This document shows positions 16,188 to 24,062 of a stretch of DNA of 64,000 nucleotides, one piece after another. How positions within the stretch are numbered: the first letter of the stretch is position 1; the number at the start of each line of letters is the position of its first letter. The position numbers and the translations under genes were made by a program. Origin of the DNA: Thioalbus denitrificans (GTDB lineage Bacteria; Pseudomonadota; Gammaproteobacteria; DSM-26407); NCBI RefSeq assembly GCF_003337735.1, contig NZ_QPJY01000004.1, forward strand, positions 1 to 64,000, given 5' to 3'. The notes below the pieces were generated by a model that saw only the letters and a list, made by a program, of their open reading frames with translations, did no database searches and was not told the DNA's origin.

Positions 16188-16877
16188 ATGCGCATCCTCG
16201 TGGTGGAAGACGAAGCGCAGCTGCGCGAACAGCTCGCCGCCCGGCTGCGGGCCGAGGGCTACGCGGTGGAGACCGCCGCCGACGGCGACGAGGGGCTGTG
16301 GCAGGCCACCGAATTCCCCATCGACCTGGCGGTCATCGATCTCGGCCTGCCGGGGCTTCCCGGCGACGAGATCATCCGTCGCGCCCGGGCGGCCGGGCGA
16401 ACCTTCCCCGTCCTCATCCTCACCGCCCGCGGCCGCTGGGAGGACAAGGTGGAGGGGCTCGAGGCGGGCGCCGACGACTACCTGGTCAAACCCTTCCACG
16501 TGGAGGAGCTGCTGGCCCGCATCCGGGCGCTGCTGCGCCGCGCCGCCGGCGTGGCCTCGCCGCGCCTGGAATGGGGCCCCCTCGCCATCGACACCCGCAC
16601 CCACAGCGTCACCCTGGGCGAGACGCCGGTGGAGCTGACCGCCTACGAGTACCGGGTGCTGGAGTACCTGGCCCTCAACAGCGGCCGGGTAATCTCCAAG
16701 ACCGAGCTGACCGAGCACCTCTACGAGGAGGAGTCCGACCGCGACAGCAACGTCATCGAGGTGTTCGTGCGCCGGCTGCGGCGCAAGCTCGACCCGGACG
16801 GCCGGCTCCAGCCCATCGAGACCCGCCGCGGCGAGGGCTACCGCTTCAACCTGGCCGGCGACGGTTCATGCGGCTGA
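16188..16877 (+). CDS. OmpR/PhoP-family response regulator
   Basis: A 229-residue two-domain regulator. The receiver spans residues 1-115, with acidic pocket VVEDEA, phospho-acceptor Asp51 in LAVIDLGLPG, Thr in LTARGRWEDKVEGLEAGADDY and Lys in LVKPFHVEELLARI. The C-terminal winged helix runs from LEWGPLAIDTRTHSVTLG to RRGEGYRFNL. The insertion ARGRWEDKVEGLEAGADDYLVKPFH is characteristic of PhoP-type regulators. It binds direct repeats, and a matching CGTTCAG repeat lies ahead of this operon. The stop overlaps the kinase start by 10 bp, so they are translationally coupled. Confidence 0.93.
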   Translation: MRILVVEDEAQLREQLAARLRAEGYAVETAADGDEGLWQATEFPIDLAVIDLGLPGLPGDEIIRRARAAGRTFPVLILTARGRWEDKVEGLEAGADDYLVKPFHVEELLARIRALLRRAAGVASPRLEWGPLAIDTRTHSVTLGETPVELTAYEYRVLEYLALNSGRVISKTELTEHLYEEESDRDSNVIEVFVRRLRRKLDPDGRLQPIETRRGEGYRFNLAGDGSCG

Positions 16878-18241
16878 GCCTGCACGCCCGCCTGCTGCTC
16901 ACAGCGACCCTGGTCCTGGCCGCCTTCCTGGGCCTGACCGGCGCCGCGCTGGACCGGGCCTTCCGGGCCAGCACCGAGGAGGCGCTGGTGGAGCGGCTCC
17001 GCGCCCAGGTGTTCGGCCTGCTCGCCGCCACCGAGTTCGGCGCCGACGGCCTGGAATTGCCGGCGGAGCTGCCGGAGCCGCGCTTCTCCCAGCCCGGCTC
17101 CGGGCTCTACGGCGCCATCCGCGGCGCCAACGGCGCGATTGCCTGGCGTTCCCGCTCACTGCTCGGCCTGCCGGCCGTGTTCCCCGCCGACCTGGAGCCC
17201 GGGGAGTGGCGCCGCACCGCCCTGGACCTGGCTCAGGGCCGCACCTTCAACACCCTGAGCTTCGGGGTCAGCTGGGAGGTGGGCGCCACGCCCCACCGCT
17301 TCACCGTCAGCGTGGCCGAGGGCAGCGAGGTGGTGGAGCAGCAGCTGCGCGGATTCCGCCGCAGCCTGTGGGGCTGGCTGGGTGCCTCGGCGCTGGTGCT
17401 GCTCGCCGTGCAGGGCACCATCCTGCGCTGGGGCCTGGCGCCGCTGCGCCGCGCCGTGCGCGAGCTGGAGGAGATGGAGGCGGGCGAGCGCCCGGCGCTC
17501 GGCAGCGACTATCCCCGCGAGCTGCGGGGACTCACCCGCAGCATCAACACCCTGCTCAACAGCGAGCGCCGGCGCCTGGAGCGCCACCGCAAGGCCCTGG
17601 CGGACCTGGCCCACAGCCTGAAGACGCCCCTGGCCGTCCTGCGCGGCCTCGCCTCCGGCGGGGTCGACGCGGCGGCGAAGGCCACGCTGGAGGAGCAGGT
17701 GCAGCGCATGGACGCCACCGTGCAGCACCAGCTGCAGCGCGCCACCCTGCCCGCCGTCCCCGTGTTCGCGCGTCCGGTCGCGGTCGCCGCCGTCGCCCGC
17801 CGGCTGGTGGCGACACTGGAGAAGGTCCACGCCGACAAGGCGCTCCGCTTCGAGCTCGAACTCTCACCCGGGGCGGAGTTCCGCGGCGCCGAGGGCGACC
17901 TGATGGAGCTGCTCGGCAACCTGCTCGACAACGCCTGCAAGTGGGGGCGGGAACAGGTCCGGCTCAGCGCGGTCGCGCAGCCCGCGGGCGGCCCGGACAC
18001 AACGGCCGGGCTGGAGCTGACGGTGGAGGACGACGGCCCGGGTATCGCCGCGGAGGATCATCAGCGGGTGCTCGCCCGGGGCGGCCGCGCCGACACCCGC
18101 ATCCCCGGCCACGGCATCGGCCTGGCGGTGGTGGCGGACCTGGCCGAGGCCTACGGCGCCACGCTCGCCATCGACCGCAGCCCCCTCGGCGGGGCCCGGG
18201 TCAGACTGCGTTTTCCCGCTCCACGCCCGCAACCGGAGTGA
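16868..18241 (+). CDS. PhoQ-like sensor histidine kinase
   Basis: A 457-residue inner-membrane kinase. TM1 is residues 9-30, then a periplasmic sensor domain of about 140 residues ending near VVEQQLRGFRRS. TM2 is GWLGASALVLLAVQGTIL. A HAMP-like linker follows (LAPLRRAVRELEEMEAGERP). The H-box is LADLAHSLKTPLAVLRGLA, the LAHSLKTPL version typical of PhoQ-type kinases. The ATPase domain has N-box LLGNLLDNACKWG, G1 VEDDGPGI and G2 HGIGLAVV. It phosphorylates the adjacent regulator. The last 41 bp overlap the end of phnP on the other strand. Confidence 0.93.
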   Translation: MRLSLHARLLLTATLVLAAFLGLTGAALDRAFRASTEEALVERLRAQVFGLLAATEFGADGLELPAELPEPRFSQPGSGLYGAIRGANGAIAWRSRSLLGLPAVFPADLEPGEWRRTALDLAQGRTFNTLSFGVSWEVGATPHRFTVSVAEGSEVVEQQLRGFRRSLWGWLGASALVLLAVQGTILRWGLAPLRRAVRELEEMEAGERPALGSDYPRELRGLTRSINTLLNSERRRLERHRKALADLAHSLKTPLAVLRGLASGGVDAAAKATLEEQVQRMDATVQHQLQRATLPAVPVFARPVAVAAVARRLVATLEKVHADKALRFELELSPGAEFRGAEGDLMELLGNLLDNACKWGREQVRLSAVAQPAGGPDTTAGLELTVEDDGPGIAAEDHQRVLARGGRADTRIPGHGIGLAVVADLAEAYGATLAIDRSPLGGARVRLRFPAPRPQPE

Positions 18242-19004
18242 GATCGAGGGCTTCCGACGACTCCCGCTGACCGTCGCGAACGAACTCGACGTCCGCCGGG
18301 ATCCCGTCCATCCGCCCCATCCGCCAGCGATCGAGTTGGTGGCTGACGTGGGTAATCAGCGTCCGGCGGGCGCCCAGCGCAACCCGCAGTGCCGACAGCC
18401 GGGACCAGGGCCCGCCGTCCGCCGCGGCCGGGACACCCTCCTCCCAGTCGGCGCCGGTGATGAGCAGATCCGGGACCCAGCGTGACAGCGCCTGCAGGGC
18501 CGGGCCGGCCAGGCGCGGCGCCCCGGGAAGCCAGACGATCCGGGACTCCCCGTGCTCCAGGGCGTAGCCGTACTCCGGGCTCCCCGTCAAAGGCAGCGCA
18601 AGGATGCCGATCGGGCCCAGGCGCAGGGGCTGGAGGGGTTCGAGGGTCAGGGGCCGCAACAGGCCCGGTTCGCGGACCAGGTCCAGGTCCGCGGGCGGTG
18701 CCGGGCCGAACAGGGGTATCGGCGCACCCACGCCCCAGCGCAGGGCATGGAGGCCGGAGAGGCGCCCGGGCCGCCAGTCCGGAAGCAGGATGGCGTCCAG
18801 CCGCCCGTCCGGCACCCGGCGCTCGCCCGGCAATCCCGGACAGCCGCCGACAAGCAGGCGGGCCGGCCCCGCCTCCACCTGCAGGCAGCCGCCCGGCCGG
18901 CGCCGGGCCGAACGGTCGAAACGGGCGCGGCTACAGGCCGGGCAGTCACAACCGTAGACCGGGACGCCGGCCTCCGTGCCGGTGGACAGGAAACTCAGTC
19001 GCAC
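18201..19004 (-). CDS. phnP: PhnP homologue lacking the catalytic metal site (pseudoenzyme)
   Basis: A 267-residue metallo-beta-lactamase-fold protein that aligns with PhnP, the phosphoribosyl cyclic phosphodiesterase of C-P lyase operons. It keeps the structural zinc cysteines (GVPVYGCDCPAC) and the partner His in THVSHQLD, and the diagnostic block LHALRWGVGAPIPLFGP. The catalytic motif, LLTHxHxDHVQGL in PhnP, reads LLPDWRPGRLSGL: all three His and the Asp are gone. The later His (PLPLNH) is PLTG and the bridging Asp (WLSDT) is WLPGA. Only the final His remains. The frame is intact, so this is a pseudoenzyme rather than a pseudogene. The start GTG 19004 overlaps phnN by 10 bp. It is the last gene of the phn operon and overlaps the convergent kinase by 41 bp. 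Confidence 0.85.
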   Translation of the reverse strand: MRLSFLSTGTEAGVPVYGCDCPACSRARFDRSARRRPGGCLQVEAGPARLLVGGCPGLPGERRVPDGRLDAILLPDWRPGRLSGLHALRWGVGAPIPLFGPAPPADLDLVREPGLLRPLTLEPLQPLRLGPIGILALPLTGSPEYGYALEHGESRIVWLPGAPRLAGPALQALSRWVPDLLITGADWEEGVPAAADGGPWSRLSALRVALGARRTLITHVSHQLDRWRMGRMDGIPADVEFVRDGQRESSEALDLTPVAGVERENAV

Positions 19005-19588
19005 GCGCCTTCCTCCCCGAGCAGCAGGGCCACCAGCCGCTCGCCGGCCTCCTCCAGAGGCCCCTCGTTGGCAATCACCAGCACCCGGTCGAGCTGCTGT
19101 CCCTGCAGTTCGGCCCCGCGGGCGATGCGGCGGTCCACCGCGGCGGCATCCTCCCGCCCCCGGGACCGGAGGCGCTCCCGGCGCACCGCCTCGGTGGCCG
19201 TGACCAGGACACCCACCAATTCCGGAAACAGGCGCCGGGCTTCGGGGAGGTAGGCGCGGGAACCGTTCACCACCACGTCGTGACCGGCCGCCAGCCAGGT
19301 CGCTATCTCCCGTCCCACGCCATAGCGCAGGCCATGGCTGTCCCAGTGCATGGCGAACAGGCCCTCCTGCAGGCAGCGTTCGAATTCCGCGGCGCTGACC
19401 GCCACGTGGTCCTCCCCCCCGGAACCGGCGGGCCGGGTGATATGGCGCCGGGCGAAGTGAATCCGGTCCCGCCCCTCGAGCCGCTGCCGGGCATAGGCCA
19501 TGAGGCTGTCCTTGCCGGCGCCGGAGGCGCCCATCAGGTAGAAGAGGCGTCCGCCTTGCCTGACCCTGCGTGCGTTGGACATGTCCAT
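18995..19588 (-). CDS. phnN: Ribose 1,5-bisphosphate phosphokinase
   Basis: A 197-residue P-loop kinase that converts ribose 1,5-bisphosphate to PRPP, the last step of the C-P lyase pathway. The Walker A motif GASGAGKDSLM is at residues 20-30. RRHITRPAGSGGEDHVAVS is the guanylate-kinase-like substrate block diagnostic of PhnN. VVVNGSRAYLPEARRLFP and a lid rich in Arg (RRERLRSRGRED) follow. Length fits the family (about 185-200). It lies between the DUF1045 gene (79 bp gap) and phnP (10 bp overlap) on the minus strand. Confidence 0.93.
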   Translation of the reverse strand: MDMSNARRVRQGGRLFYLMGASGAGKDSLMAYARQRLEGRDRIHFARRHITRPAGSGGEDHVAVSAAEFERCLQEGLFAMHWDSHGLRYGVGREIATWLAAGHDVVVNGSRAYLPEARRLFPELVGVLVTATEAVRRERLRSRGREDAAAVDRRIARGAELQGQQLDRVLVIANEGPLEEAGERLVALLLGEEGACD

Positions 19589-19667
19589 GCTCAGTCGAAA
19601 TACCAGACCCGGGGTTCATTTCGCAGCGAGTGTGCCGGGGCAAGGTGACAGTGGAATGACCGGCGGG

Positions 19668-20396
19668 TTACTTGACCCGGGCCGCCGCGGCTGGCTCCGG
19701 GGCCAGCGGGAATCTCTCCAGCAGTTGGAAGGGTGAGCCGCGATCCGGCTGCCGGTAGAGCGCCAGGCCGGTGACGGCCAGCGGCGCCCGGCACAGGGGT
19801 GTCACCACCGGCGCCAGGGCGAGCCGCAACTGTTCCCGCGAGGCTTCGTCGAGGCGGCCGGTCAGGGTCAGGTGGAAGCGGAACTCCTCCATCACGTAAG
19901 GATAGCCCCAGCTCCCCAGCAGCCGCTCCTGGCACGGGGTGAGGCCGGCCCGGCGGCGCCGGGCGAGCTCCGCCTCCGGTGCCGGGGCCCGGAAGGCATC
20001 CAGCTCCCGTACGCAGGCGGCGGCGAGCGCATCGAGCGCCGGGCAGGCCGCGGCAGGACGCAGGGCCAGGAACCCGTCCAGCGCCTCGAGGCCGAGGGGG
20101 GGCGCGACGACCGCCGGCTTCGCGGCGCAGAAGCGTGCCACGGCGGCAGTGAGTTGCCCTGGGGTCACCCCCTGCCGCAAGGCGAAGGGTGGTTTGAGCG
20201 TGGCGTGGAATCCGTACCGGCGCGGGCTGGCGGTGATGGCGGCCAGCCAGGCCGCGTCGAATCCCGGCAGCGGTTCGGGTGGGTAGTCGGCACCGTGCTC
20301 CGGGTCGCGGCCGAGCCATCGGCAGCCGAAGCGCCACAGGGGCGAATCCGGCTCCGGGGCATAGTAGATCGCGTAGCGCGCCTGGGCGCCGTCCAT
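19668..20396 (-). CDS. DUF1045 phosphonate-operon protein, 2H-phosphoesterase-like
   Basis: A 242-residue protein of the DUF1045 family found in C-P lyase operons. It carries two HxTL-type motifs, YGFHATLKPPF near residue 62 and FRFHLTLTGRL near residue 174. These are the paired active-site signature of 2H phosphoesterases, which open cyclic phosphates. The pathway intermediate made by PhnJ and needed by PhnN is a 1,2-cyclic phosphate normally opened by PhnP. Since PhnP here has lost its metal site, this protein is a candidate replacement (my inference). The start ATG 20396 overlaps the phnM stop by one base, so translation is coupled. Confidence 0.85.
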   Translation of the reverse strand: MDGAQARYAIYYAPEPDSPLWRFGCRWLGRDPEHGADYPPEPLPGFDAAWLAAITASPRRYGFHATLKPPFALRQGVTPGQLTAAVARFCAAKPAVVAPPLGLEALDGFLALRPAAACPALDALAAACVRELDAFRAPAPEAELARRRRAGLTPCQERLLGSWGYPYVMEEFRFHLTLTGRLDEASREQLRLALAPVVTPLCRAPLAVTGLALYRQPDRGSPFQLLERFPLAPEPAAAARVK

Positions 20397-21541
20397 CAGT
20401 AGACGCGCATTCCGGCGCGCCAGACATCGCGCACCAGGGGAAACCGATGGTACTCGTGCACCCGCACCAGGTCTCCGCGCAGGCCCGGCTCGATGCTGCC
20501 GCGGTCCTCGAGACGGGCCGCGCGGGCCGGATTCCGGCTCACCCGGGCCACCGCCCCCGGCAGGGTGATGGACGCCACGCTCTCCTCCAGGGTGAAGGCC
20601 GCCTGGAGCAGGCTGCTCGGGAAGTAGTCCGAGGAGACGATGTCCAGCAGGTCCGCCTCGGCCAGGGCCCGGGCCGAGACGTTGCCCGAGTGGGAGCCGC
20701 CGCGAACCAGGTTCGGCGCGCCCATGAGCACCTGCAGGCCGTGGCCGCGGGCGGCGCGGGCCGCCTCCAGGGTGGTGGGAAACTCGGCGATGGTCATGCC
20801 CAGCGCCCGGGCCTCCTCCACGTGGGCCGGCTCGGCGTCGTCGTGGCTGGCGAGCGGCAGTCCGCGCTCGTGGCAGCGGGCCACGATATGCGCGCGGTTG
20901 CTGTCGCTGTGTTCATGGCTGGAGCGGATCTGGCGCTCCATGAAGGCCTCCATCTCGGCATCGCTGAGGCGGTACTTGCCCTGATAGTACTCCCGGTACT
21001 TGTCCAGGTTCACGAACTGGCGCTGCCCCGGCGCATGGTCCATCACCGAGACCAGGCGCACCAGCCCGTTGCCGTCGAAATTGTGGAACAGCCGGGTCAG
21101 GTCCGGGTGGCCCAGCTCGCAACGCAGGTGCAGGAAGTGCTCGGCGCGGGTGGCGTGTTCCGCCTGGGCGAGGGTGACGGCGGTGGCCATGTCGTCCAGG
21201 TTCTCCATGCGGGCGCTGCCGTCCTTCACGTCACCGAGCGCCAGGGCATCGAACACGGTGGTGATACCCGCCGCCACCACCTGGGCGTCGTGGGCCACCA
21301 CCGCCGGCAGCGAGGGCCAGCGCACGCCCGGACGGGGGGTGAAGTGCTTCTCCAGGTTGTCGGTGTGCAGTTCCACCAGCCCAGGCAGCAGGTAGTCACC
21401 CTCCAGGTCGGTGGCCCCGGCGGCGCTGGTGACACCGGTATCCACGGCGCGGATAACGCCGCCGGTCACCTGGACGGTGCCGAGAAAGACCTCCGTGGCG
21501 GTCACCACCCGGGCATTGGTCAGCAACAGGTTCTGGCTCAT
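20396..21541 (-). CDS. phnM: Alpha-D-ribose 1-methylphosphonate 5-triphosphate diphosphatase
   Basis: A 381-residue amidohydrolase-superfamily enzyme that removes pyrophosphate from the phosphonate-ribosyl triphosphate before PhnJ acts. Typical PhnM features: DYLLPGLVELHTDNLEKHFTPRPG with the metal-binding HTDN variant near residue 58, GITTVFDALALGDV, then LPLASHDDAEPAHVEEA with the His-Asp pair, and LDIVSSDYFPSSLLQAAF near residue 300 with the final metal Asp. It precedes DUF1045 (1-bp overlap) and follows phnL by 69 bp. The only other sizeable gaps inside the operon are phnC-phnD, phnD-phnE and DUF1045-phnN. Confidence 0.96.
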   Translation of the reverse strand: MSQNLLLTNARVVTATEVFLGTVQVTGGVIRAVDTGVTSAAGATDLEGDYLLPGLVELHTDNLEKHFTPRPGVRWPSLPAVVAHDAQVVAAGITTVFDALALGDVKDGSARMENLDDMATAVTLAQAEHATRAEHFLHLRCELGHPDLTRLFHNFDGNGLVRLVSVMDHAPGQRQFVNLDKYREYYQGKYRLSDAEMEAFMERQIRSSHEHSDSNRAHIVARCHERGLPLASHDDAEPAHVEEARALGMTIAEFPTTLEAARAARGHGLQVLMGAPNLVRGGSHSGNVSARALAEADLLDIVSSDYFPSSLLQAAFTLEESVASITLPGAVARVSRNPARAARLEDRGSIEPGLRGDLVRVHEYHRFPLVRDVWRAGMRVY

Positions 21542-21610
21542 CTGACAGGCTCCATTCCTTCGAATTCCCGGCCGGGCCGTTCGGGGCGGGGATTGCCGTG
21601 GGCACCCCGG

Positions 21611-22318
21611 TCAGGCGGCCGATTCAGTCGCCGCCCCCACCATGTCGAGCACGGTGCCGGCAACGGCGTCGCGGACCTCGGCATCGTGGAAGATGCCCAC
21701 CACCGCCGCGCCGTTCGCCCTGGCCTCCTCGATGAGCCCGATCACCACGGCGCGGTTGGCCGCGTCGAGAGAGGCGGTGGGCTCGTCGAGCAGCAGCACC
21801 GGGTAGCCGGGCAGGAAACCGCGGGCGATGTTCACCCGCTGCTGCTCGCCGCCGGAGAAGGTGCTCGGCGCCAGCTCCATCAGCCGCGGGGAGATGTTCA
21901 GCCGCTCCAGCAGCGTCGCGGCCTTGCGCCGCGCGACGGCTGCCGTCTCCCCCTGCAGGCGCAGGGGCTCGGCGACCACGTCCAGGGCCGGCACCCGCGG
22001 TACCGCGCGCAGGAACTGGCTCACGTAGCCGATCGTCTCGCGACGCACCTCGATCACCTTGCGCGGCTCGGCGCCGGCCAGGTCGAGCAGCGCCCCGCGG
22101 TGCCGGATCCAGACCCGCCCCCGCTGCAGCCGGTAATTGGCGTAGAGGGAGCGCAGCAGGGTGCTCTTGCCGGCGCCGGAGGGACCGTTGAGCACCAGGC
22201 ACTCCCCCGCGCGGACCTCGAATTCCACGCCGCGGAGCACCTCCATGGAGACCCCGCCCTGGTTGTGCAGCGTGAAGGTCTTGCCCAGGTTCTCCACGCG
22301 GATCATCACGTCGTTCAT
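21611..22318 (-). CDS. phnL: C-P lyase complex ATPase-like subunit PhnL
   Basis: A 235-residue ABC-type ATPase. Walker A is GPSGAGKSTLLRSLYANY, the signature is [20 protein letters not shown] and Walker B is YPVLLLDEPTASLDAANRA. The inserted segment WIRHRGALLDLAGAEPRKVIEVRRETIGYVSQFLRAVPRV is PhnL-specific. No transmembrane partner is needed: PhnL acts with PhnK on the PhnGHIJ core, and ATP turnover is needed for phosphonate breakdown. It is separated from phnK by 10 bp. Confidence 0.95.
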   Translation of the reverse strand: MNDVMIRVENLGKTFTLHNQGGVSMEVLRGVEFEVRAGECLVLNGPSGAGKSTLLRSLYANYRLQRGRVWIRHRGALLDLAGAEPRKVIEVRRETIGYVSQFLRAVPRVPALDVVAEPLRLQGETAAVARRKAATLLERLNISPRLMELAPSTFSGGEQQRVNIARGFLPGYPVLLLDEPTASLDAANRAVVIGLIEEARANGAAVVGIFHDAEVRDAVAGTVLDMVGAATESAA

Positions 22319-22328
22319 CGACAGGTCC

Positions 22329-23114
22329 TCAGGGCTGCAGTACGGAGGAGACCAGCAGCTGGGTGTAGGGATGCTGGGGATCGTCCAGCACCTGGTCGGT
22401 CAGCCCGCTCTCCACCACCTCGCCCCTGCGCATCACCATCAGCCGGTGGGCGAGCAGGCGCGTCACCGCCAGGTCGTGGGTCACCACCACCGCCGCCAGG
22501 CCCAGGTCGGCGACCAGGCCGCGCAGCAGGTCCAGCAGGCGCGCCTGCACCGAGACGTCCAGGCCGCCGGTGGGCTCGTCCATGAAGACCAGCCGCGGCT
22601 GGGTGACCAGGTTGCGGGCGATCTGCAGCCGCTGCTGCATGCCGCCGGAGAAGGTGTCGGGGCGATCGTCGATGCGCCCGGCATCGATCTCCACCCGCTC
22701 CAGCCAGGCGTGGGCGGTCTCGCGGATGCGTCCGTAGTGGCGGGCGCCGACCGCCATCAGCCGCTCGCCCACGTTGCCCCCGGCGCTCACCGCCAGGCGC
22801 AGGCCGTCGCGGGGGTTCTGGTGCACGATCCCCCAGTCGGTGCGCATCAGCAGCCGCCGCTCCGCCTCGGAGAGTCCATAGATGTCCACCATGCCCTGGT
22901 GGCGGGTGCGGTAGAGGACCTGCCCCGCCGTGGGTTGCAGTCGTGCCGAGAGGCAGGCGAGCAGGGTCGACTTGCCCGAGCCCGATTCCCCCACGATTCC
23001 CAGCACCTCGCCGGGATGGAGCTCGAAGTCCACGTCCCGGCAGCCGAGCGTGCCGCCGTACCAGTGGCTCACCCCCACCGCCCGCAGCAGCGGCTGTTCC
23101 GTCTCGTTCATCAT
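22329..23114 (-). CDS. phnK: C-P lyase complex ATPase-like subunit PhnK
   Basis: A 261-residue ABC-type ATPase that docks on PhnJ in the C-P lyase core complex. Walker A is [18 protein letters not shown], the signature is DTFSGGMQQRLQIARNLVTQ and Walker B is RLVFMDEPTGGLDVSVQARLLDLLRG. The region GMVDIYGLSEAERRLLMRTDWGIVHQNPRDGLR is typical of PhnK. The start is one of two adjacent ATGs (23114 or 23111). A longer in-frame extension upstream overlaps the phnJ end and is not family-like. The 43-bp gap to phnJ contains a 16-bp remnant of the ACAGGATT repeat family. Confidence 0.95.
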   Translation of the reverse strand: MMNETEQPLLRAVGVSHWYGGTLGCRDVDFELHPGEVLGIVGESGSGKSTLLACLSARLQPTAGQVLYRTRHQGMVDIYGLSEAERRLLMRTDWGIVHQNPRDGLRLAVSAGGNVGERLMAVGARHYGRIRETAHAWLERVEIDAGRIDDRPDTFSGGMQQRLQIARNLVTQPRLVFMDEPTGGLDVSVQARLLDLLRGLVADLGLAAVVVTHDLAVTRLLAHRLMVMRRGEVVESGLTDQVLDDPQHPYTQLLVSSVLQP

Positions 23115-23139
23115 CAGCGTTTCCGCCCTTTCCCTGAGA

Positions 23140-23155
23140 CCCTGTCTATTGAATT
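23140..23155. repeat. Remnant of ACAGGATT-family repeat terminus
   Basis: CCCTGTCTATTGAATT matches the conserved end (CCTGTCTATTCA) of the three larger elements at 35637, 36581 and 45443. It lies 3 bp after the phnJ stop codon, the same stop-proximal position as the larger copies. Confidence 0.55.
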
Positions 23156-23157
23156 TC

Positions 23158-24042
23158 CTACGCTTGACCCACCGCCTCGGGCTCCGGCCCCCTGTGGCCG
23201 GCATCGCGTCGCTCGCGGCAGTGGTCGCTGTCGGAGCAGACGAACAGCCGCCCGCCGCGATCGTCCACCACCACCTCGTCGAGGAAGCTGTCCCCGGCGC
23301 CGCACAGTGCGCAGCAGGCCTCCCAGCGCTGCACCTCGAAGGGGTGATCCTCGAAGTCCAGGCTCTTCACCCCGGTGTAGGGCGGCACCGCGTAGATGCG
23401 CTTCTCGCGCCCGGCGCCGAAGAGCTGCAGCGCCGGCATGCGATCCATTTTCGGATTGTCGAACTTCGGGATCGGCGAGGGGGCCATCACGTAGCGGCCA
23501 TTCACCAGCACCGGGTAGTTGTAGGCGGTGCTGATGCGGCCGAAGCGGGCGATGTCCTCGTAGAGCTTCACGTGCATCACCCCGTAGTCGGCCAGGGCGT
23601 GCATGCGCCGCGTCTCCAGCTCCCGCGGCTCCATGAAGCGCAGAGGCTCGGGAATGGGCACCTGGTAGACGAGGATCTGGTCTTCCCGCAGCGGCCGCTC
23701 GGGAATGCGGTGCCGGGTCTGGATCAGCGTCGCCTCGGCCGTCCGCTCGGTGGTGTCCACCCCGGTGGTGCGGGCGAGGAAGCGGCGGATGTTCACCGCG
23801 TTGGTGGTGTCGTCGGACCCCTGGTCGATCACCTTCAGCACGTCATCGGGGCCGATGAGGCTGGCGGTCACCTGGATACCCCCGGTGCCCCAGCCGTAGG
23901 GCAGCGGCATCTCCCGCCCGCCGAAAGGCACCTGGTGCCCCGGGATGGCCACCGCCTTGAGGATGGCGCGGCGGATCATGCGCTTGGTCTGCTCGTCCAG
24001 GTAGGCGAAGTTGTAGCCTTCCAGCGGCGCTCCGGCGGTCAT
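23158..24042 (-). CDS. phnJ: Carbon-phosphorus lyase, radical SAM subunit PhnJ
   Basis: A 294-residue catalytic subunit that uses a radical SAM mechanism to break the C-P bond of ribose-1-phosphonate 5-phosphate, giving an alkane and the cyclic phosphate. N-terminal block YNFAYLDEQTKRMIRRAILK is almost invariant. The cluster cysteines are in CALC (about residue 248) followed by 21 residues, then CSDSDHC, the PhnJ-specific CX2C-X21-CX5C arrangement. I prefer ATG 24042 (MTAGAPLEGYNF), preceded by GGAGGGAGTGGAGAG. ATG 24060 is possible. It begins 20 bp after the phnI stop. The C-terminal tail after the cysteines is a little longer than in E. coli. Confidence 0.97.
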   Translation of the reverse strand: MTAGAPLEGYNFAYLDEQTKRMIRRAILKAVAIPGHQVPFGGREMPLPYGWGTGGIQVTASLIGPDDVLKVIDQGSDDTTNAVNIRRFLARTTGVDTTERTAEATLIQTRHRIPERPLREDQILVYQVPIPEPLRFMEPRELETRRMHALADYGVMHVKLYEDIARFGRISTAYNYPVLVNGRYVMAPSPIPKFDNPKMDRMPALQLFGAGREKRIYAVPPYTGVKSLDFEDHPFEVQRWEACCALCGAGDSFLDEVVVDDRGGRLFVCSDSDHCRERRDAGHRGPEPEAVGQA

Positions 24043-24062
24043 TCTCTCCACTCCCTCCATTT

